A stretch of 19,523 nt of DNA from Neolecta irregularis DAH-3 (GCA_001929475.1 LXFE01000497.1:1-19523), one strand, 5' to 3'; counted from the stretch's first letter, positions 1-10,799 are shown. Translations and numbers: made by a program. The notes: generated from the sequence alone by a model not told the origin.

Positions 1-214
1 CAGAGGGACTTTAACCGTGTAAATTGATTATAAACGTAGTTACCTTCACTCAAAGTAGCTGCCGCCAGATCAAAATACCAACGTAAGTCCTCGAGCGACA
101 ACCAGGAACACCTGAATGCTCACAATCTGGTAAAGTGATTCTATTGACTATTCTATCTAGATTTTGTTCCATTGACTGTTGTCCATCCGCTCCCGCATGA
201 AGAACCATTTCCAT
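1..214 (-). CDS. Possible 5' part of an unidentified gene running off the left edge
   Basis: On the minus strand, bases 111 down to 1 hold an uninterrupted frame that looks coding (it includes LEDLRWYFDLAAATLSEG) and continues past the window edge. An in-frame TGA lies just upstream, so a splice acceptor is needed; the only one that fits is the CAG ending at 112. A frame-consistent model joins an ATG exon 177-214 (begins MEMVLHAGADGQQ) to exon 1-111 through a 65-nt intron at 112-176. That intron is longer than almost all others here, so the first exon is uncertain. I do not recognise the family. It would lie in tandem with the argininosuccinate lyase gene. The alternative is a chance open frame, but the codon pattern and residue mix of the distal exon argue for a real gene. 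Confidence 0.35.
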
Positions 215-352
215 CCAGTTTATACTCTTTTCTATCTACTTGTCTGGTTCTAGTCTATCTGATACTTCTTGTCGTCTGGTCTATCTGATACTTTTGGTAC
301 TACGAGGCATTATTGAGTCGAGATTTCGATACATATATCATTCTTCAATAGC
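215..352. repeat. Short intergenic gap with an 18-bp direct repeat
   Basis: Between the left-edge gene model and the end of the lyase gene, the segment GTCTATCTGATACTT occurs twice, at 253-270 and 279-296, with one or two mismatches at its end. The tract is pyrimidine-rich on the plus strand. It looks like a small local duplication in the 3' flank of the lyase gene; no function can be assigned. Confidence 0.6.
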
Positions 353-1842
<1,490 letters not shown>

Positions 1843-2087
1843 GAGTGAAGTTAAATCCTTGCTCAGCGGAATGACCTCTGTCAGTGGAATCCTCATGTAT
1901 AGATGAGACATTTCTTAATTTTATGCATCTAGTTCAATTCATATAGAATTTCGAGACGAGAAATGTGTCTGGCTCCAGACAAAATACTCTCCGGCACCTA
2001 GTTTAAACTATCAATTATGTAGAACGCCATCAAACAGGGGAGTAAATTCAAGCTCAAAATTCAAATAGCTAACTAGCTTTGCAATTG

Positions 2088-2095
2088 TGACGTCA
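2088..2095. promoter_or_regulatory. CRE palindrome TGACGTCA in a divergent promoter
   Basis: A perfect 8-bp TGACGTCA lies about 37 bp upstream of the FMP46-like start codon and about 245 bp upstream of the lyase start. This is the classic binding site of Atf/CREB bZIP factors. It may serve either or both divergent genes; this is inferred from motif and position only. No perfect Gcn4-type TGACTCA was seen in this promoter. Confidence 0.45.
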
Positions 2096-2131
2096 TTTAC
2101 GCCATCCCATCTACCAAATTAACTACAACAA

Positions 2132-2569
2132 ATGTTTATGCGATTGAATAAATCTCTTCCTGTTCTTTCTCTCTTGTACTCCTTGTTTAAAATCGCGCTT
2201 ACAAGGCAGCCATGCGCCGTCTTCTCAATCTAGTCTCTCTGCACTGCGACTTTTACAATCACGGAATAAAAACGAGATTTACAATCTGGATATTGTCACG
2301 GAGAAGCCTACTAAAGACCAGCTGCGATGCATCATCGAGTACACTGGCTGCAAACCCAGCGAAGTAGTCAGTGGGGCAAAGAATCTAGATGAAGCGATGG
2401 ATTTGATATCCTCTAATCTAGAGAAATTACAGAGACCGATAACTGTAGATTGGAATAAAGGATGGGTATCGCCAAGATATTTTCAACTTTGTAATAGCTA
2501 CAGGCCATCATCGGAAACGAACAAGATAAAATCAACCAATTGATTACCGGATCAAGTAAAGAGGATTAA
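2132..2569 (+). CDS. FMP46: Fmp46-like mitochondrial redox protein (DUF1687, thioredoxin-like fold)
   Basis: Exons are 2132-2175, 2210-2465 and 2504-2569, giving 121 residues; introns are 34 nt (2176-2209) and 38 nt (2466-2503). Intron 1 was placed because joining TT to CCAT restores the family N-terminal pattern LFHAPSSQSS followed by SALRLLQ. Intron 2 joins VDWNKGW to AIIGNEQDKI, and both halves match the DUF1687 C-terminal signature (PITVDWNxG then IGxN). The family is small, fungal, annotated as putative mitochondrial oxidoreductases with a thioredoxin fold; the biochemical role is poorly known. There is no CxxC motif, as in other members with a degenerate active site. No frame exceeds 90 codons, so unspliced ORF calling misses the gene. 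It diverges from ARG4 and converges on the kinase gene. Confidence 0.85.
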
Positions 2570-2780
2570 TGTAAAATCGTATCTCCAATTTTCACTAATC
2601 TGTCACATCTGATAATAACTCCACCTCAGCAGTATTAAATATTTATTCTTAATTCATCCCAAGTTGTATCAATTTCATTACGCCGAAATATCATTCTCGT
2701 AATCTAGGAACCACTAAATTAGACATTTATCAAACCATATTCTTGCATCTCGCACAGGTACATTACAAACACGATGATTT

Positions 2781-4351
2781 CTAATCCCTTCTAAACCTTG
2801 TATTTTTACAAACATTTTTTAAAAATGGACTGGGTAGATCGTCCTCTTGTATCCAATATTTTTTCAAAGCAATGACGGCTTTAGATCCTTTTATTGGTGC
2901 TACGCGGATATTCTCGTTTCGAGAGGGTGATTTTCGCGGGGAGCGGAGGGAAAAAGTGCCGGAGCGGGTTGGTGTTATTGGTGCTGAATTGAATTGGGTG
3001 TTTAGGATTGAAGGACGGGCAGATGGACTGAATAGTTAGTTTTCCCGCTATAGAGGATATACCGCAAGGGTTCGCGGTGAAATGATGCAAACGAGGATTC
3101 TTTAGTACGTTCCGGGGATGAACGGGGACGATGATCGGTGATTTCTGTGGTAGCATTTGAATACGTAGATGTTGAATCGTCTAATTTGGATTCACGCAGT
3201 GCGATTGCTGCTTCTCTGACTTGTAATGCATCTTCCTGTCGTCGACAATCTTTTTCCCTTTGAAGGAGAGCTTGAAGACGTGCTTGATAAGCTTGTTCTG
3301 CATTACGGAGATTTTCTTCTCTGACTTTTAAATCTTTGACGCTTGTTTGTTAAAAAGATCAGAAAGATGGATACATTTGAACAGCATCCCGTTCTTTGAC
3401 GTTTAGCTGAATTACTTCCAGTTTGAGCAGATCTCTTGTGTCAGGGCGATCGTCAGCTCTCGTTTTGAGACAACTTGCGACAAAAGCACGCAAGGCAGGG
3501 CTGTACTCCTTTCCTAGCGGTTTGAAGATTCCCATTTTTATGGCTCTGCAGAGTTCTGATTGTGTTTTTGCATTAAAAGGGGGTGTTTGCACGCACAGTT
3601 CGTAGACGACACAGCCGAGGGCCCAGATGTCTGACTTTCGGGAATAAGGCTGGTCTGAGATGATTTCGGGAGACATGTAATAGGGCGTCCCGACATAAGT
3701 CTGAGCGAATTGGCGGGAAGGATCGTCTAGTTTTCTAGAAAGGCCGAAATCGCCCAGCTTGATGGAGTAGTCTGCCTCCATGAATACTGCACGTTAGCGG
3801 GGACGTAAACAAACAAAGATGCTATTTTCTGGTTTGAGGTCGCGGTGTAGAATGCAGATAGTCTCTGAGGAGCCGTTTTCAGATTTCGTGGTTTCGTAGT
3901 GGCATTTATGGAGGGCAAGGACGAGTTGCGTGAGTATAGTCCAGACCAAACTTTCTGGGACAAGAGTACTGAAAAATCAGGCGCGAAAAACAAAGAATCG
4001 CACCGTTCCCTGCGGCAGTTTTGGATAAAGTTTGCAAGATCGCCATTGCCGCAGTATTCCATGTAGAGATGGATGAGACGTTGGGACTGGTCGATAGTAC
4101 GATGGTAGTATCTGACGATATTTGGATGCCGAACCAGACCGAGAATATTGACTTCATCTGCGAGCTGCTGCTTTTCGCGGTCTGACATTTTTCCGTAAAA
4201 GATTTCCTTGCGAGCCATGACCTGCCCATCGCGGGAGCGTTTGACCTGGAATTAGCAGGGAATCCAGGAAGGCCAATGCCTTGTTTATTGTGCCAAATGA
4301 TCCTCTGCCAATCAGCTCGAGGACGACATATTGTTCCAAGGAGGGATCCAT
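2781..4351 (-). CDS. nimA: NIMA-family mitotic serine/threonine kinase
   Basis: Exons (minus) are 4280-4351, 4004-4245, 3823-3968, 3375-3786, 3063-3341 and 2781-3027; the spliced protein is 465 residues. Introns are 34, 35, 36, 33 and 35 nt. Introns 1 (4246-4279) and 3 (3787-3822) start with GC, not GT; the splices are fixed by the family signatures GTINKVKR and KPENIF. Visible kinase landmarks are the glycine loop GRGSFG (about 15-20), ATP lysine in ARKEI (37), HRDLKPEN (146-153), DFG (166-168), GTPYYMSPE and KSDIWALGCVVYEL. The kinase domain is followed by a Glu/Arg-rich predicted coiled coil (about 292-345) and a basic Ser/Pro-rich tail ending in a conserved-looking DLPSPFLK. This architecture is that of Aspergillus NimA, yeast Kin3 and fission yeast Fin1, which act at mitotic entry, chromatin condensation and the spindle poles. 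It converges on FMP46 and diverges from NUP53. Confidence 0.93.
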
Positions 4352-4646
4352 GGTGGTGCTATGTTTATGTTGTGTTTCTGTAACAGTAAGTATATGGGGG
4401 AACACGTGAGATTGAGTACAAAAGACATTTGCACCACCAAACAGTCTTGAATCTACTCGAGCATTAAGCGAGTTGCTATCAAGCCGAATACTGGATAGAG
4501 CGCTCCAGACAGGCACTACATACAGTAGTCCATACCGATTCCTCTATCCGATACATTTCCCATCATCCCCTTCCCATACCACCACCTATCCTATACCACC
4601 ACCGATCCCATACCACCGCCTATACTATATACACATATTCCACACC
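4352..4646. other. Divergent promoter region between kinase and nucleoporin genes
   Basis: This 295-bp stretch holds no convincing gene. A frame in phase with NUP53 is open from an ATG at 4473 but is low-complexity (Pro, Tyr, His, Ser) and is derived from a CCATACCACC-type tandem repeat, so I read it as promoter and 5' leader. The half next to NUP53 is strongly pyrimidine-rich on the plus strand. Confidence 0.55.
4574..4624 (+). repeat. 17-bp minisatellite, three units
   Basis: Three adjoining 17-bp units begin at 4574, 4591 and 4608. They share a YATACCACCRCC core and differ at a few positions. The array ends 22 bp upstream of the NUP53 start codon, so length variation would change its leader or promoter. 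Confidence 0.75.
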
Positions 4647-5437
4647 ATGCACCGGCTTAGTTCATCACAGCCATTTTCGACTCCTGCCCACGATCCCGAA
4701 CAGTCATCGCCACGCTTTGGCGGCCCATCTTTTGGTTCTCCACGGTAATTCTCTCAATAACATGCAATAACAACAGACCTGCTGCCCGCCGCGCATCTGC
4801 TCCGCGATCTCGCTTAGACGACGATCCACCGCCTCTTGCATCTCTATACGATTCAGTCGCTGCGCCTCAAACACCGGCCTCTTCGCCGCCGATTTCGAGT
4901 TCTACAACAAATCCCGATCCCGATCCCGCTCTCTGCGTTGTGCTTTTTGGATTTCCACCAGCACTTACATCCCATGTTCTTGCCTTTTTCCAGAAATTCG
5001 GGCCGATCACCTCGTATTCGTCGAATCTTGCTACAGGCAACAATTGGCTGAAAATCACATACGCCGACGCACACTCGGCGCACCGTGCAGTCGCTGCAAA
5101 CGGCGCAAAAATAGGCGGATCTTATATGGTTGGCTGTGTTTATGCCTCGGATTCACCTCAAAATCCAGATCTGATGGACCTTGACGCCCCTCCTGCCCCA
5201 AACTCGTATCTCCCTAGAACAGTTAGTATGCCCATTCTTCAATCATCCGCAGCTCCTGCAAAACGAATTACAGTCCTCGGTGGAGAAGGAATCTTCAAAT
5301 CAGACTCAAAGAAAGAGTCTGCTTGGTGGCCTGCCCAGAATAAAGAGACTCCTCCGTCAACTGACCCTCGGCCCCAGGGAAACTCTTTTTTCTCTAGAAT
5401 CGGTAAACTCCTCGTTGATGGTCTGTTTGGCTTTTAG
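4647..5437 (+). CDS. NUP53: Nucleoporin Nup53/Nup35 (MPPN RRM-like domain)
   Basis: Exons are 4647-4744 and 4777-5437 with one 32-nt intron; the protein is 252 residues. It is a scaffold or linker nucleoporin of the inner ring of the nuclear pore. Residues about 1-85 are disordered, Ser/Pro/Phe-rich, and carry FG-like and LDDDPPP segments. The atypical RRM (MPPN) domain runs about 98-170: VVLFGFPPA, a GNNWLKITY strand, HRAVAANGAKIGGSYMVGC. The extreme C-terminus RIGKLLVDGLFGF is the amphipathic helix that binds the nuclear envelope in this family. The start was chosen at MHRLSSS because the in-frame extension upstream is repeat sequence. It converges on SUB2 with about 150 bp between stop codons. 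Confidence 0.88.
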
Positions 5438-5586
5438 CCCTTTCATCGCCTCATCTTTGTATTTGTAGTAATAAATGGCATGAATCTTATAAATTCCTTC
5501 TCTAGATACCACGACATTTATTACCACCTCAATCACTAAAGGTACAAAAAAGATACATCTCTGACGATCCCACTACATAATTTTCT

Positions 5587-7072
5587 CTAGTTGTTCATAT
5601 AAGAACTAACGTCAATATGTTCCGGCAACTCCGGAATATTAACTTCAAATCTTTCTTGTATTTTATCAAGCATAGTGGCGTCTTCAGGTGTACTGACAAA
5701 CGTGATTGCAAGACCTTTAGTTCCGAATCGTCCTGCTCGACCAACTCTATGAAGATACGAATCAGATGCTGCAAGTTAGCTTTGAAGATGGATGAATGGA
5801 GGTACAATCGGCGATATCGTAGTTTATTACAATGTTTACTCGTTCAATGTCAATTCCTCGACCGAGAACATCGGTAGCTACACAAATCCGCTTATGAAAG
5901 TCTTTAAATTGTTTATATCGATTGATACTGGGAGTCAGTAATAAACAATAAACGAGATACCGTTCTTCTTGAGAAAGACTTCCGTGGATAGTGATGCTAG
6001 GGAAATTACATTCTCGCAACAAGCGATCTAATTCATTTGCGCGTTGAACTGACTTTACAAAGATTACGACTTGATTGAATTCCAGTTCATCGAGCAAGTC
6101 GTTCAATTTTCGGTTCTTTTCACGTTCTTCAAGACGGACGTAATGTTGCTGTAACCCATGCAGAGTGAGTTTTGTCTCGTCGTCAATGTAGATTTCAAGA
6201 GGCTGCGTGGATTAGTAGGAGAAAATGGGTAGAGTACATTTTGCATGAATTTCTTGCAGATTGGTCTGATTTCCGCACCGAGGGTTGCGCTAAACATCAT
6301 GACTTGTTTTTGATGAGGAGTAGCTCGGAAGATGTCTTGGATATCTCGTCTCATGTCTAATATTAGCGACGAAAGAAATTTTCAGTACCGATTGCCTCTA
6401 GCATTTTATCGCATTCATCAAGAACGAAATGTTTTACTTGGCCTACTCTGAGGACCTTTTCTCTGACGAGGGCGTTGAGTCTGCCAGGGGTGGCGACGAC
6501 GATATGAGGACACTTGTCCTTGTCCCTGAGCGTATCCATGTCCTGGCGGATATTGACGCCGCCGTAAAAGACTGCAGTACGCACATCTGGCATGTACTTG
6601 CTGAAGCGGGCATACTCATTCTTGATCTGGTAGGCGAGTTCTCGCGTGTGGCACAAGACAAGAACGGAAACTTCGCCGTTGACGGGCTCTATTTGGTGGA
6701 GCGTTGCGAGAACAAAGACTGCTGTTTTTCCGAGGCCGGATTTTGCCTGGCAGAGGATGTCTGTGCCGATGATGGACTGGGGAATGCAGACTTGCTGGAC
6801 TGGAGGCGCAAATGAGCGACACCCGGTTAAAAGTCAGACGAACCCTCCGACGGATGCTCGAAGCCGCAGTCGACGATAGCGCGCAGAAGTTCTGGCTTGA
6901 GCAGAAAATCGCGGAAGCCGGTCGAGTGGATGCCCACATACGATCCCTTCTTGTCCGCATCGCCAGAAATTGCCGGACCGGGCGCAGCATTGACCGCAAC
7001 TGCATCTTCGTCTTCCTCGTAGTCGATCAAATCGTCCTGCTCGTCGCGCGCATTGTTGGCCATTGATGTCAA
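5587..7072 (-). CDS. SUB2: DEAD-box (DECD) RNA helicase Sub2/UAP56
   Basis: Exons (minus) are 6844-7072, 6389-6799, 6238-6356, 5961-6202, 5806-5927 and 5587-5768; 434 residues, close to the family's ~440. Introns are 44, 32, 35, 33 and 37 nt (6800-6843, 6357-6388, 6203-6237, 5928-5960, 5769-5805). This ATPase works in spliceosome assembly (branch-point/U2 step) and, with THO and Yra1/ALY, in mRNA export. Motifs: acidic N-terminus, [12 protein letters not shown] motif GFEHPSEVQQ across intron 1, Walker A AKSGLGKT (95-102), PTREL counterpart [17 protein letters not shown] (204-207), SAT (236-238), [20 protein letters not shown] and [10 protein letters not shown]. The DECD box separates Sub2 from ordinary DEAD helicases. 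It shares a 94-bp divergent promoter with HSK3. Intron 4 is a multiple of three without a stop. Confidence 0.96.
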
Positions 7073-7166
7073 ATAGTAAAGTGGGTGGCAGGTGGTGGAG
7101 ATAGGGAGTGGCAGATGAATTAGTGGCAGGTTTTAGTGTCGCTTGCTGTATATTAGCGGCCTTTCT

Positions 7167-7432
7167 ATGGCCTCCCGCCCCTCCGTGCCGCCGTCGCAGC
7201 TCAAAGCGCGCCAGCTGTCGCATCTGCATTCGCAGCTCGCCCAGCTCCAGGCTCATCTCGCAGATCTCGAGAGCCATCTCAGAGTCACCGCCATCCAGGC
7301 AGAGTCCATCCGCCGACTCGGCGGCCTCCAGGGTTCGCTGTATTTCCGTGACCAGACTGTTCTAACCGCAGATTCATGGCGGCCAGCAGGGTCTTGGGCG
7401 AGGAGTCCGCCCTGAATAACCAGGCGCAGTAG
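7167..7432 (+). CDS. HSK3: DASH/Dam1 complex subunit Hsk3
   Basis: Exons are 7167-7339 and 7372-7432, with a 32-nt intron at 7340-7371; 77 residues, the usual size of this tiny subunit. Hsk3 is part of the fungal DASH/Dam1 ring that couples kinetochores to microtubule plus ends. Seen in the sequence: a Pro/Ser N-terminus, then a heptad-like helix with LSHLHSQLAQLQAHLADLE, the family core LRVTAIQAESIRRLGGLQGS, and, after the splice, LFMAASRVLGEES. The unspliced frame reads into an unrelated tail, so the intron is needed to recover the FMAASRVLG block that follows the Gly-Leu turn in the family. The gene is GC-rich for this window. It diverges from SUB2 and converges on the eS30 gene. Confidence 0.88.
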
Positions 7433-7599
7433 CTATCTGCGTTGAGGAGATCAATATCTATTGTCTATCAAAGAGAGAACAGTAGCTACACTGTATTATG
7501 GCAAACACATCGTCAAATCACATGCCAAGAACAAGGAATATACAACAACTTCTTAGTTTGATGTAGAAATATATAACAAACCTCAATCACTTCAGATAT

Positions 7600-7892
7600 C
7601 TAGGTAGTCGTACGAGCAGGATTCATCTACACTGTCAACCTTCATACAACAAAACCTCTACCTGCGGCCTTTTACCGCCAAAAGTCATTGTGGTGACGTT
7701 GACAAATCTTCTAGTGTATAAAAGTCTCATCTTGGCGCGTCCTTTGGCTCTCTTCTTTTTATCCTGCTTGGGAACTTTGGGAGTTTGTCCTCGGACTTTA
7801 CCCGCTCGCGCAAGAGATCCGTGTTGCTTACCCTACAAATTTTTGATTAAATCTCTCTCAAAAGCCGATCGGTCGGCGAATAAACGTACCAT
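7600..7892 (-). CDS. RPS30: 40S ribosomal protein eS30
   Basis: Exons (minus) are 7890-7892 (the ATG alone), 7662-7832 and 7600-7626; 66 residues. Introns are 57 nt (7833-7889), directly after the start codon, and 35 nt (7627-7661). eS30 is a small basic protein of the 40S head. The family is recognised from [20 protein letters not shown], the basic run [21 protein letters not shown] and GGKR, followed across intron 2 by the terminal MNP box. No ubiquitin-like fusion is visible, as is usual in fungi. An intron splitting off the initiator codon is common in ribosomal protein genes. Intron 2 is less certain than intron 1: reading through gives a slightly different tail ending near 7633, but the MNP box favours splicing. 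The start codon overlaps, on the other strand, a candidate upstream ATG for the RRN9-like gene. Confidence 0.86.
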
Positions 7893-8039
7893 GATGGATC
7901 AAAGTTTCAATGGGGGAAAATTGGTGGAGAGGGGCGTAGTCACCACACCTGCCTCACAAAGAAATAAAAGCCGTAAATTAGTCTCAAATCCGCCACCACT
8001 TCGCAACCAACCTCCAACTATAGACATCAAGAGTAATGA

Positions 8040-8720
8040 ATGTCAACTTTTGAAACGCCGATATCTCAAGAACTGCAGGTTTCCAAAATAAATTATCGAG
8101 ACCTTTTACATCTCGTCAAGTCGCTTCACCATGAATTCAATCACGATCTAGCACATCACCTCATCCACTCCAAATCCGAAACAAAGCATAAACGCGTATG
8201 GACAGCTTGGCCTCTTCCTCTTTCCATAGTCCCTCGTCCTCTCGGAAAATTTAAAATGCCTTCTGATCCGCTACGAATTGAATTAGATGCCTTATTCCAA
8301 CAAACCGCAAAAATGCAACTGCTACAACAAGGAGAACAAGTTTCTGATGACTCAGACACTTTTCATCTTACTTCTCCGTTCATTGATATTATACTTGAAG
8401 ATCTAGATCAAGTGTTATACCATGTTGCTATTAACCGTGCAAACCATGGGAATGAAAAGAAACGAAACCGGCTGAATTCAATTGGATGGCGGGGTATTTT
8501 GAATATTGCGGCTCGAGTTATGCCTAGACAAGTTATCTGCAACGTTGAGAAGAAATGTATTCAACAGTTTGACGGCGGAGAAATGTCACAAGATAATCAG
8601 CAAGATATCTTTAACGGAAACGAGAAAGGCATCTTGAATGAAAACGAGGAAGACATTTTAGAACCTGTTTTGTTGCAAGTGAAAAAGAAACCGCGGTTCA
8701 CGAAATGCACGCAAGAGTAG
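8040..8720 (+). CDS. RRN9: Probable Rrn9-like RNA polymerase I initiation factor
   Basis: A single open frame of 226 residues. The N-terminal part contains a helix-like stretch (YRDLLHLVKSLHHEFNHDL) followed by HKRVWTAWPLPLSIVPRP, which resembles the RRN9 domain core (xKRxxWxxWPLPxxxVPxP) of the upstream activation factor that recruits Pol I to rDNA. The rest is acidic and Gln/Asn-rich with a basic C-terminus (KKKPRF), as expected for a nuclear factor. A stop precedes the ATG at 8040 in frame. A longer spliced model is possible: an exon from ATG 7891 (or 7894) to 8034 joined by a 38-nt intron (8035-8072) to the same frame would give a basic Pro-rich N-terminus but overlap the eS30 start codon. 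Function rests on one short motif; gene reality is more secure. It converges on the decarboxylase gene. Confidence 0.6.
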   Translation: MSTFETPISQELQVSKINYRDLLHLVKSLHHEFNHDLAHHLIHSKSETKHKRVWTAWPLPLSIVPRPLGKFKMPSDPLRIELDALFQQTAKMQLLQQGEQVSDDSDTFHLTSPFIDIILEDLDQVLYHVAINRANHGNEKKRNRLNSIGWRGILNIAARVMPRQVICNVEKKCIQQFDGGEMSQDNQQDIFNGNEKGILNENEEDILEPVLLQVKKKPRFTKCTQE

Positions 8721-8841
8721 ATTTATTATTTCGAGTTTGGCATAGATGGAGTAATTGGTGATTGGTTTACTTTCGTGAGGGATTGTTAGTCTGTTGCTTT
8801 TCATCCAACCACAATATCGTATTGTCTAGCACTACTGATTT

Positions 8842-10767
8842 TTAACATGTTGTTCTGTAAAGACCTCTCTTTCTATGCACAGCACGCCCATGTTTGGAAT
8901 GATTTCCATTCTTCTCGCCCTTGGTATGATCCTTCATGCTACCCTCCTTCTTTTCAACCCGATTCGACGAGAAATTTAAGGCAGACATGTCCAAGGTTTG
9001 CGAGCTCATTAATGTTTCAGTGGTCTCAACGATATCAGAGATCAGTCGAGAACAGAGATCGGTCGAAAAGCTTCCTCGAACAACTACTCGCAGAATTTCG
9101 ATTTTTTCTTCAGTTGGAGCAAGAGGATAATTCGGAATGATCCAACCTTTTACACGGAGCAGTGTAGATACCGTTGCTTGTGCAATATGGGGATACTCTT
9201 TCTTGAACTCGTCAGTTAGGCGGAACGCAACAACAGGGAGACCAGCGTTGTAAGCTTCTGGGTTATTCTGTATTGTCAGATGGCGTTAACGAGAGGGTTC
9301 TACATCATTCACTGCTTTAGCATTTGGATCAAACTTGAAAGTGCCTTTCTTTCGATGTATATCACTGACGCAGAGATAATATCCAGTGGCCTCTAGCGCT
9401 CGACTCAAAATTCGTGCATTGAGAAGATCATTCCTCTGGATCGCTTTGTATCCCTCGAACCCGAGATGAAGGAAACTAAAGTATTGAAGTAAGACTTGGG
9501 CTCCTGGTCTGGAGAAATTTAAAGCTAGATTTAGTATTGATAAAGCGATGGAAAGATACTGTAACTCTCTTCGGTTCCTCCAAGATAATGAAGTTCAAAG
9601 ATTAAATGTTTGGGAAGATATTCTTCCCCTCGCCAAAGAATCCATCCGAGGCCAACATACGTAAGACCAAACTTATGACCACTTGTATTGATACTCTTGA
9701 CTCGAGGAATGTCGAACCCAAACTTTACACTAGGATGAGCAAATGGTGCAAACTTGAAATGGTTAAAAACATAAAGTGAAACTGTACCATGGCACCGCTT
9801 GCTCCGTCGACATGAATAGGAATATCAATGCCAGTTTTGGCTTCATATTCGTCAAGCAGTTCGGCCATCTCGGCAACAGGTTCGTAATGACCGGTGTAAG
9901 TACTCCCCAAGATGACGAAAATGCCCATTCAATTAATTCAATTGGCCACACAAAATGGCTTACCTATTGTATTCTCATCAACAAATTCCATGGCTTTCTT
10001 TGGATCCAAGCAATGATGACTTTCTTCAGTGGCATTGACCATTCTAGCTTCGACCTCAAAATATCTCGCAAACTTTTCAAGAGCGACTTGAGCATTCGTG
10101 CCCATAATTATATTTGGCTTTGATGTGTCTTTTCCTTGTGCACGACGTTTTTCTTGCCAGAGTCGCTTCATTGCGAGTCCGCCGAGGTGAATCTTGCTTT
10201 AGCTCAGCTAGAATGAATGGATACAGCTTCCGAAGATCCAGTCGTTGCTGTCCCTACTGCTTGATGATCTTGACCCTTTGGGATATTCCAGAGATTCGCG
10301 AGCATGCTAATACATCGAGTATGAACAGCCATCAGCGCTGGATACTGTAGAATTACTACATGATAGAATTCACCGGCTTACCTCGTCTGAATCGGCCAAA
10401 TTCTTCATGACGTTTTCAATCATAAGTTTATCGCTGGAAATAAGATTATCAAGATTCTGGAGAATGCTCACGCTTCTGGTTCCATCCAGGTATGAACGAA
10501 GCTAGCCAGGTTCAAATTTGGATGGCCATCGAGATCCAGCTCGTCATGAATCAACTGATATGCTGCACTCGCACCAATTCCAGTGTCTACATATTAGACT
10601 CTGTCTTTCCAGGATAAACCTGGAATCTGGAACTTTGGGATGTCCCCCGTCGCGTATCGATGTCCATATGCTGTTTGGATTTCGTTATCTTTGGCAAGGA
10701 GCGTCGTTAGGCAATGGTCTTTGGAAGATTCCAAAAGGGACTCAGGATTTATGTGTTTAGAGAGCAT
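8842..10767 (-). CDS. GAD1: Glutamate decarboxylase (PLP-dependent), with one irregular splice acceptor
   Basis: This enzyme turns glutamate into GABA and CO2, feeding the GABA shunt and acid/oxidative stress tolerance. Exons (minus): 10620-10767, 10472-10586, 10382-10433, 10225-10344, 9964-10192, 9788-9924, 9560-9752, 9304-9524, 8842-9267; 546 residues, normal for fungal GADs. Eight introns of 33, 38, 37, 32, 39, 35, 35 and 36 nt. Landmarks: [40 protein letters not shown] joined to [16 protein letters not shown] joined to [23 protein letters not shown], and [11 protein letters not shown] with the PLP lysine near residue 294. A variable charged C-terminus follows. Intron 5 (9925-9963) has a strong GTAAGC donor but its only frame-correct acceptor ends GG, not AG; if unspliced, a stop follows nine codons later. 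All other coding features look intact. A TATAAAG lies 26-32 bp upstream of the ATG. Confidence 0.93.
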
Positions 10768-10792
10768 GAACAGAATAAAGCAGGCTTCCCCA

Positions 10793-10799
10793 CTTTATA
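10793..10799 (-). promoter_or_regulatory. TATA-like box upstream of the glutamate decarboxylase gene
   Basis: On the minus strand TATAAAG lies 26-32 bp before the start codon at 10767. If it is used, transcription would begin very near the ATG, implying a very short leader, or initiation from this ATG may be replaced by other sites. Motif and position only. Confidence 0.35.

Noticed and set aside
2806-3027. Ending the kinase at an earlier stop in the unspliced frame near 3000
   Set aside because: A 35-nt intron with an ACTAAC branch site (3028-3062) restores a Ser/Pro-rich tail ending in DLPSPFLK, so the longer C-terminus is preferred.
6429-7066. Several plus-strand frames opposite SUB2
   Set aside because: They are antisense shadows of the helicase exons, which match a known family along their whole length.
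7690-8091. 133-codon plus-strand frame
   Set aside because: Its first part is the antisense of the eS30 coding exons. Only the section after 7891 could be real, as an upstream exon of the Rrn9-like gene.
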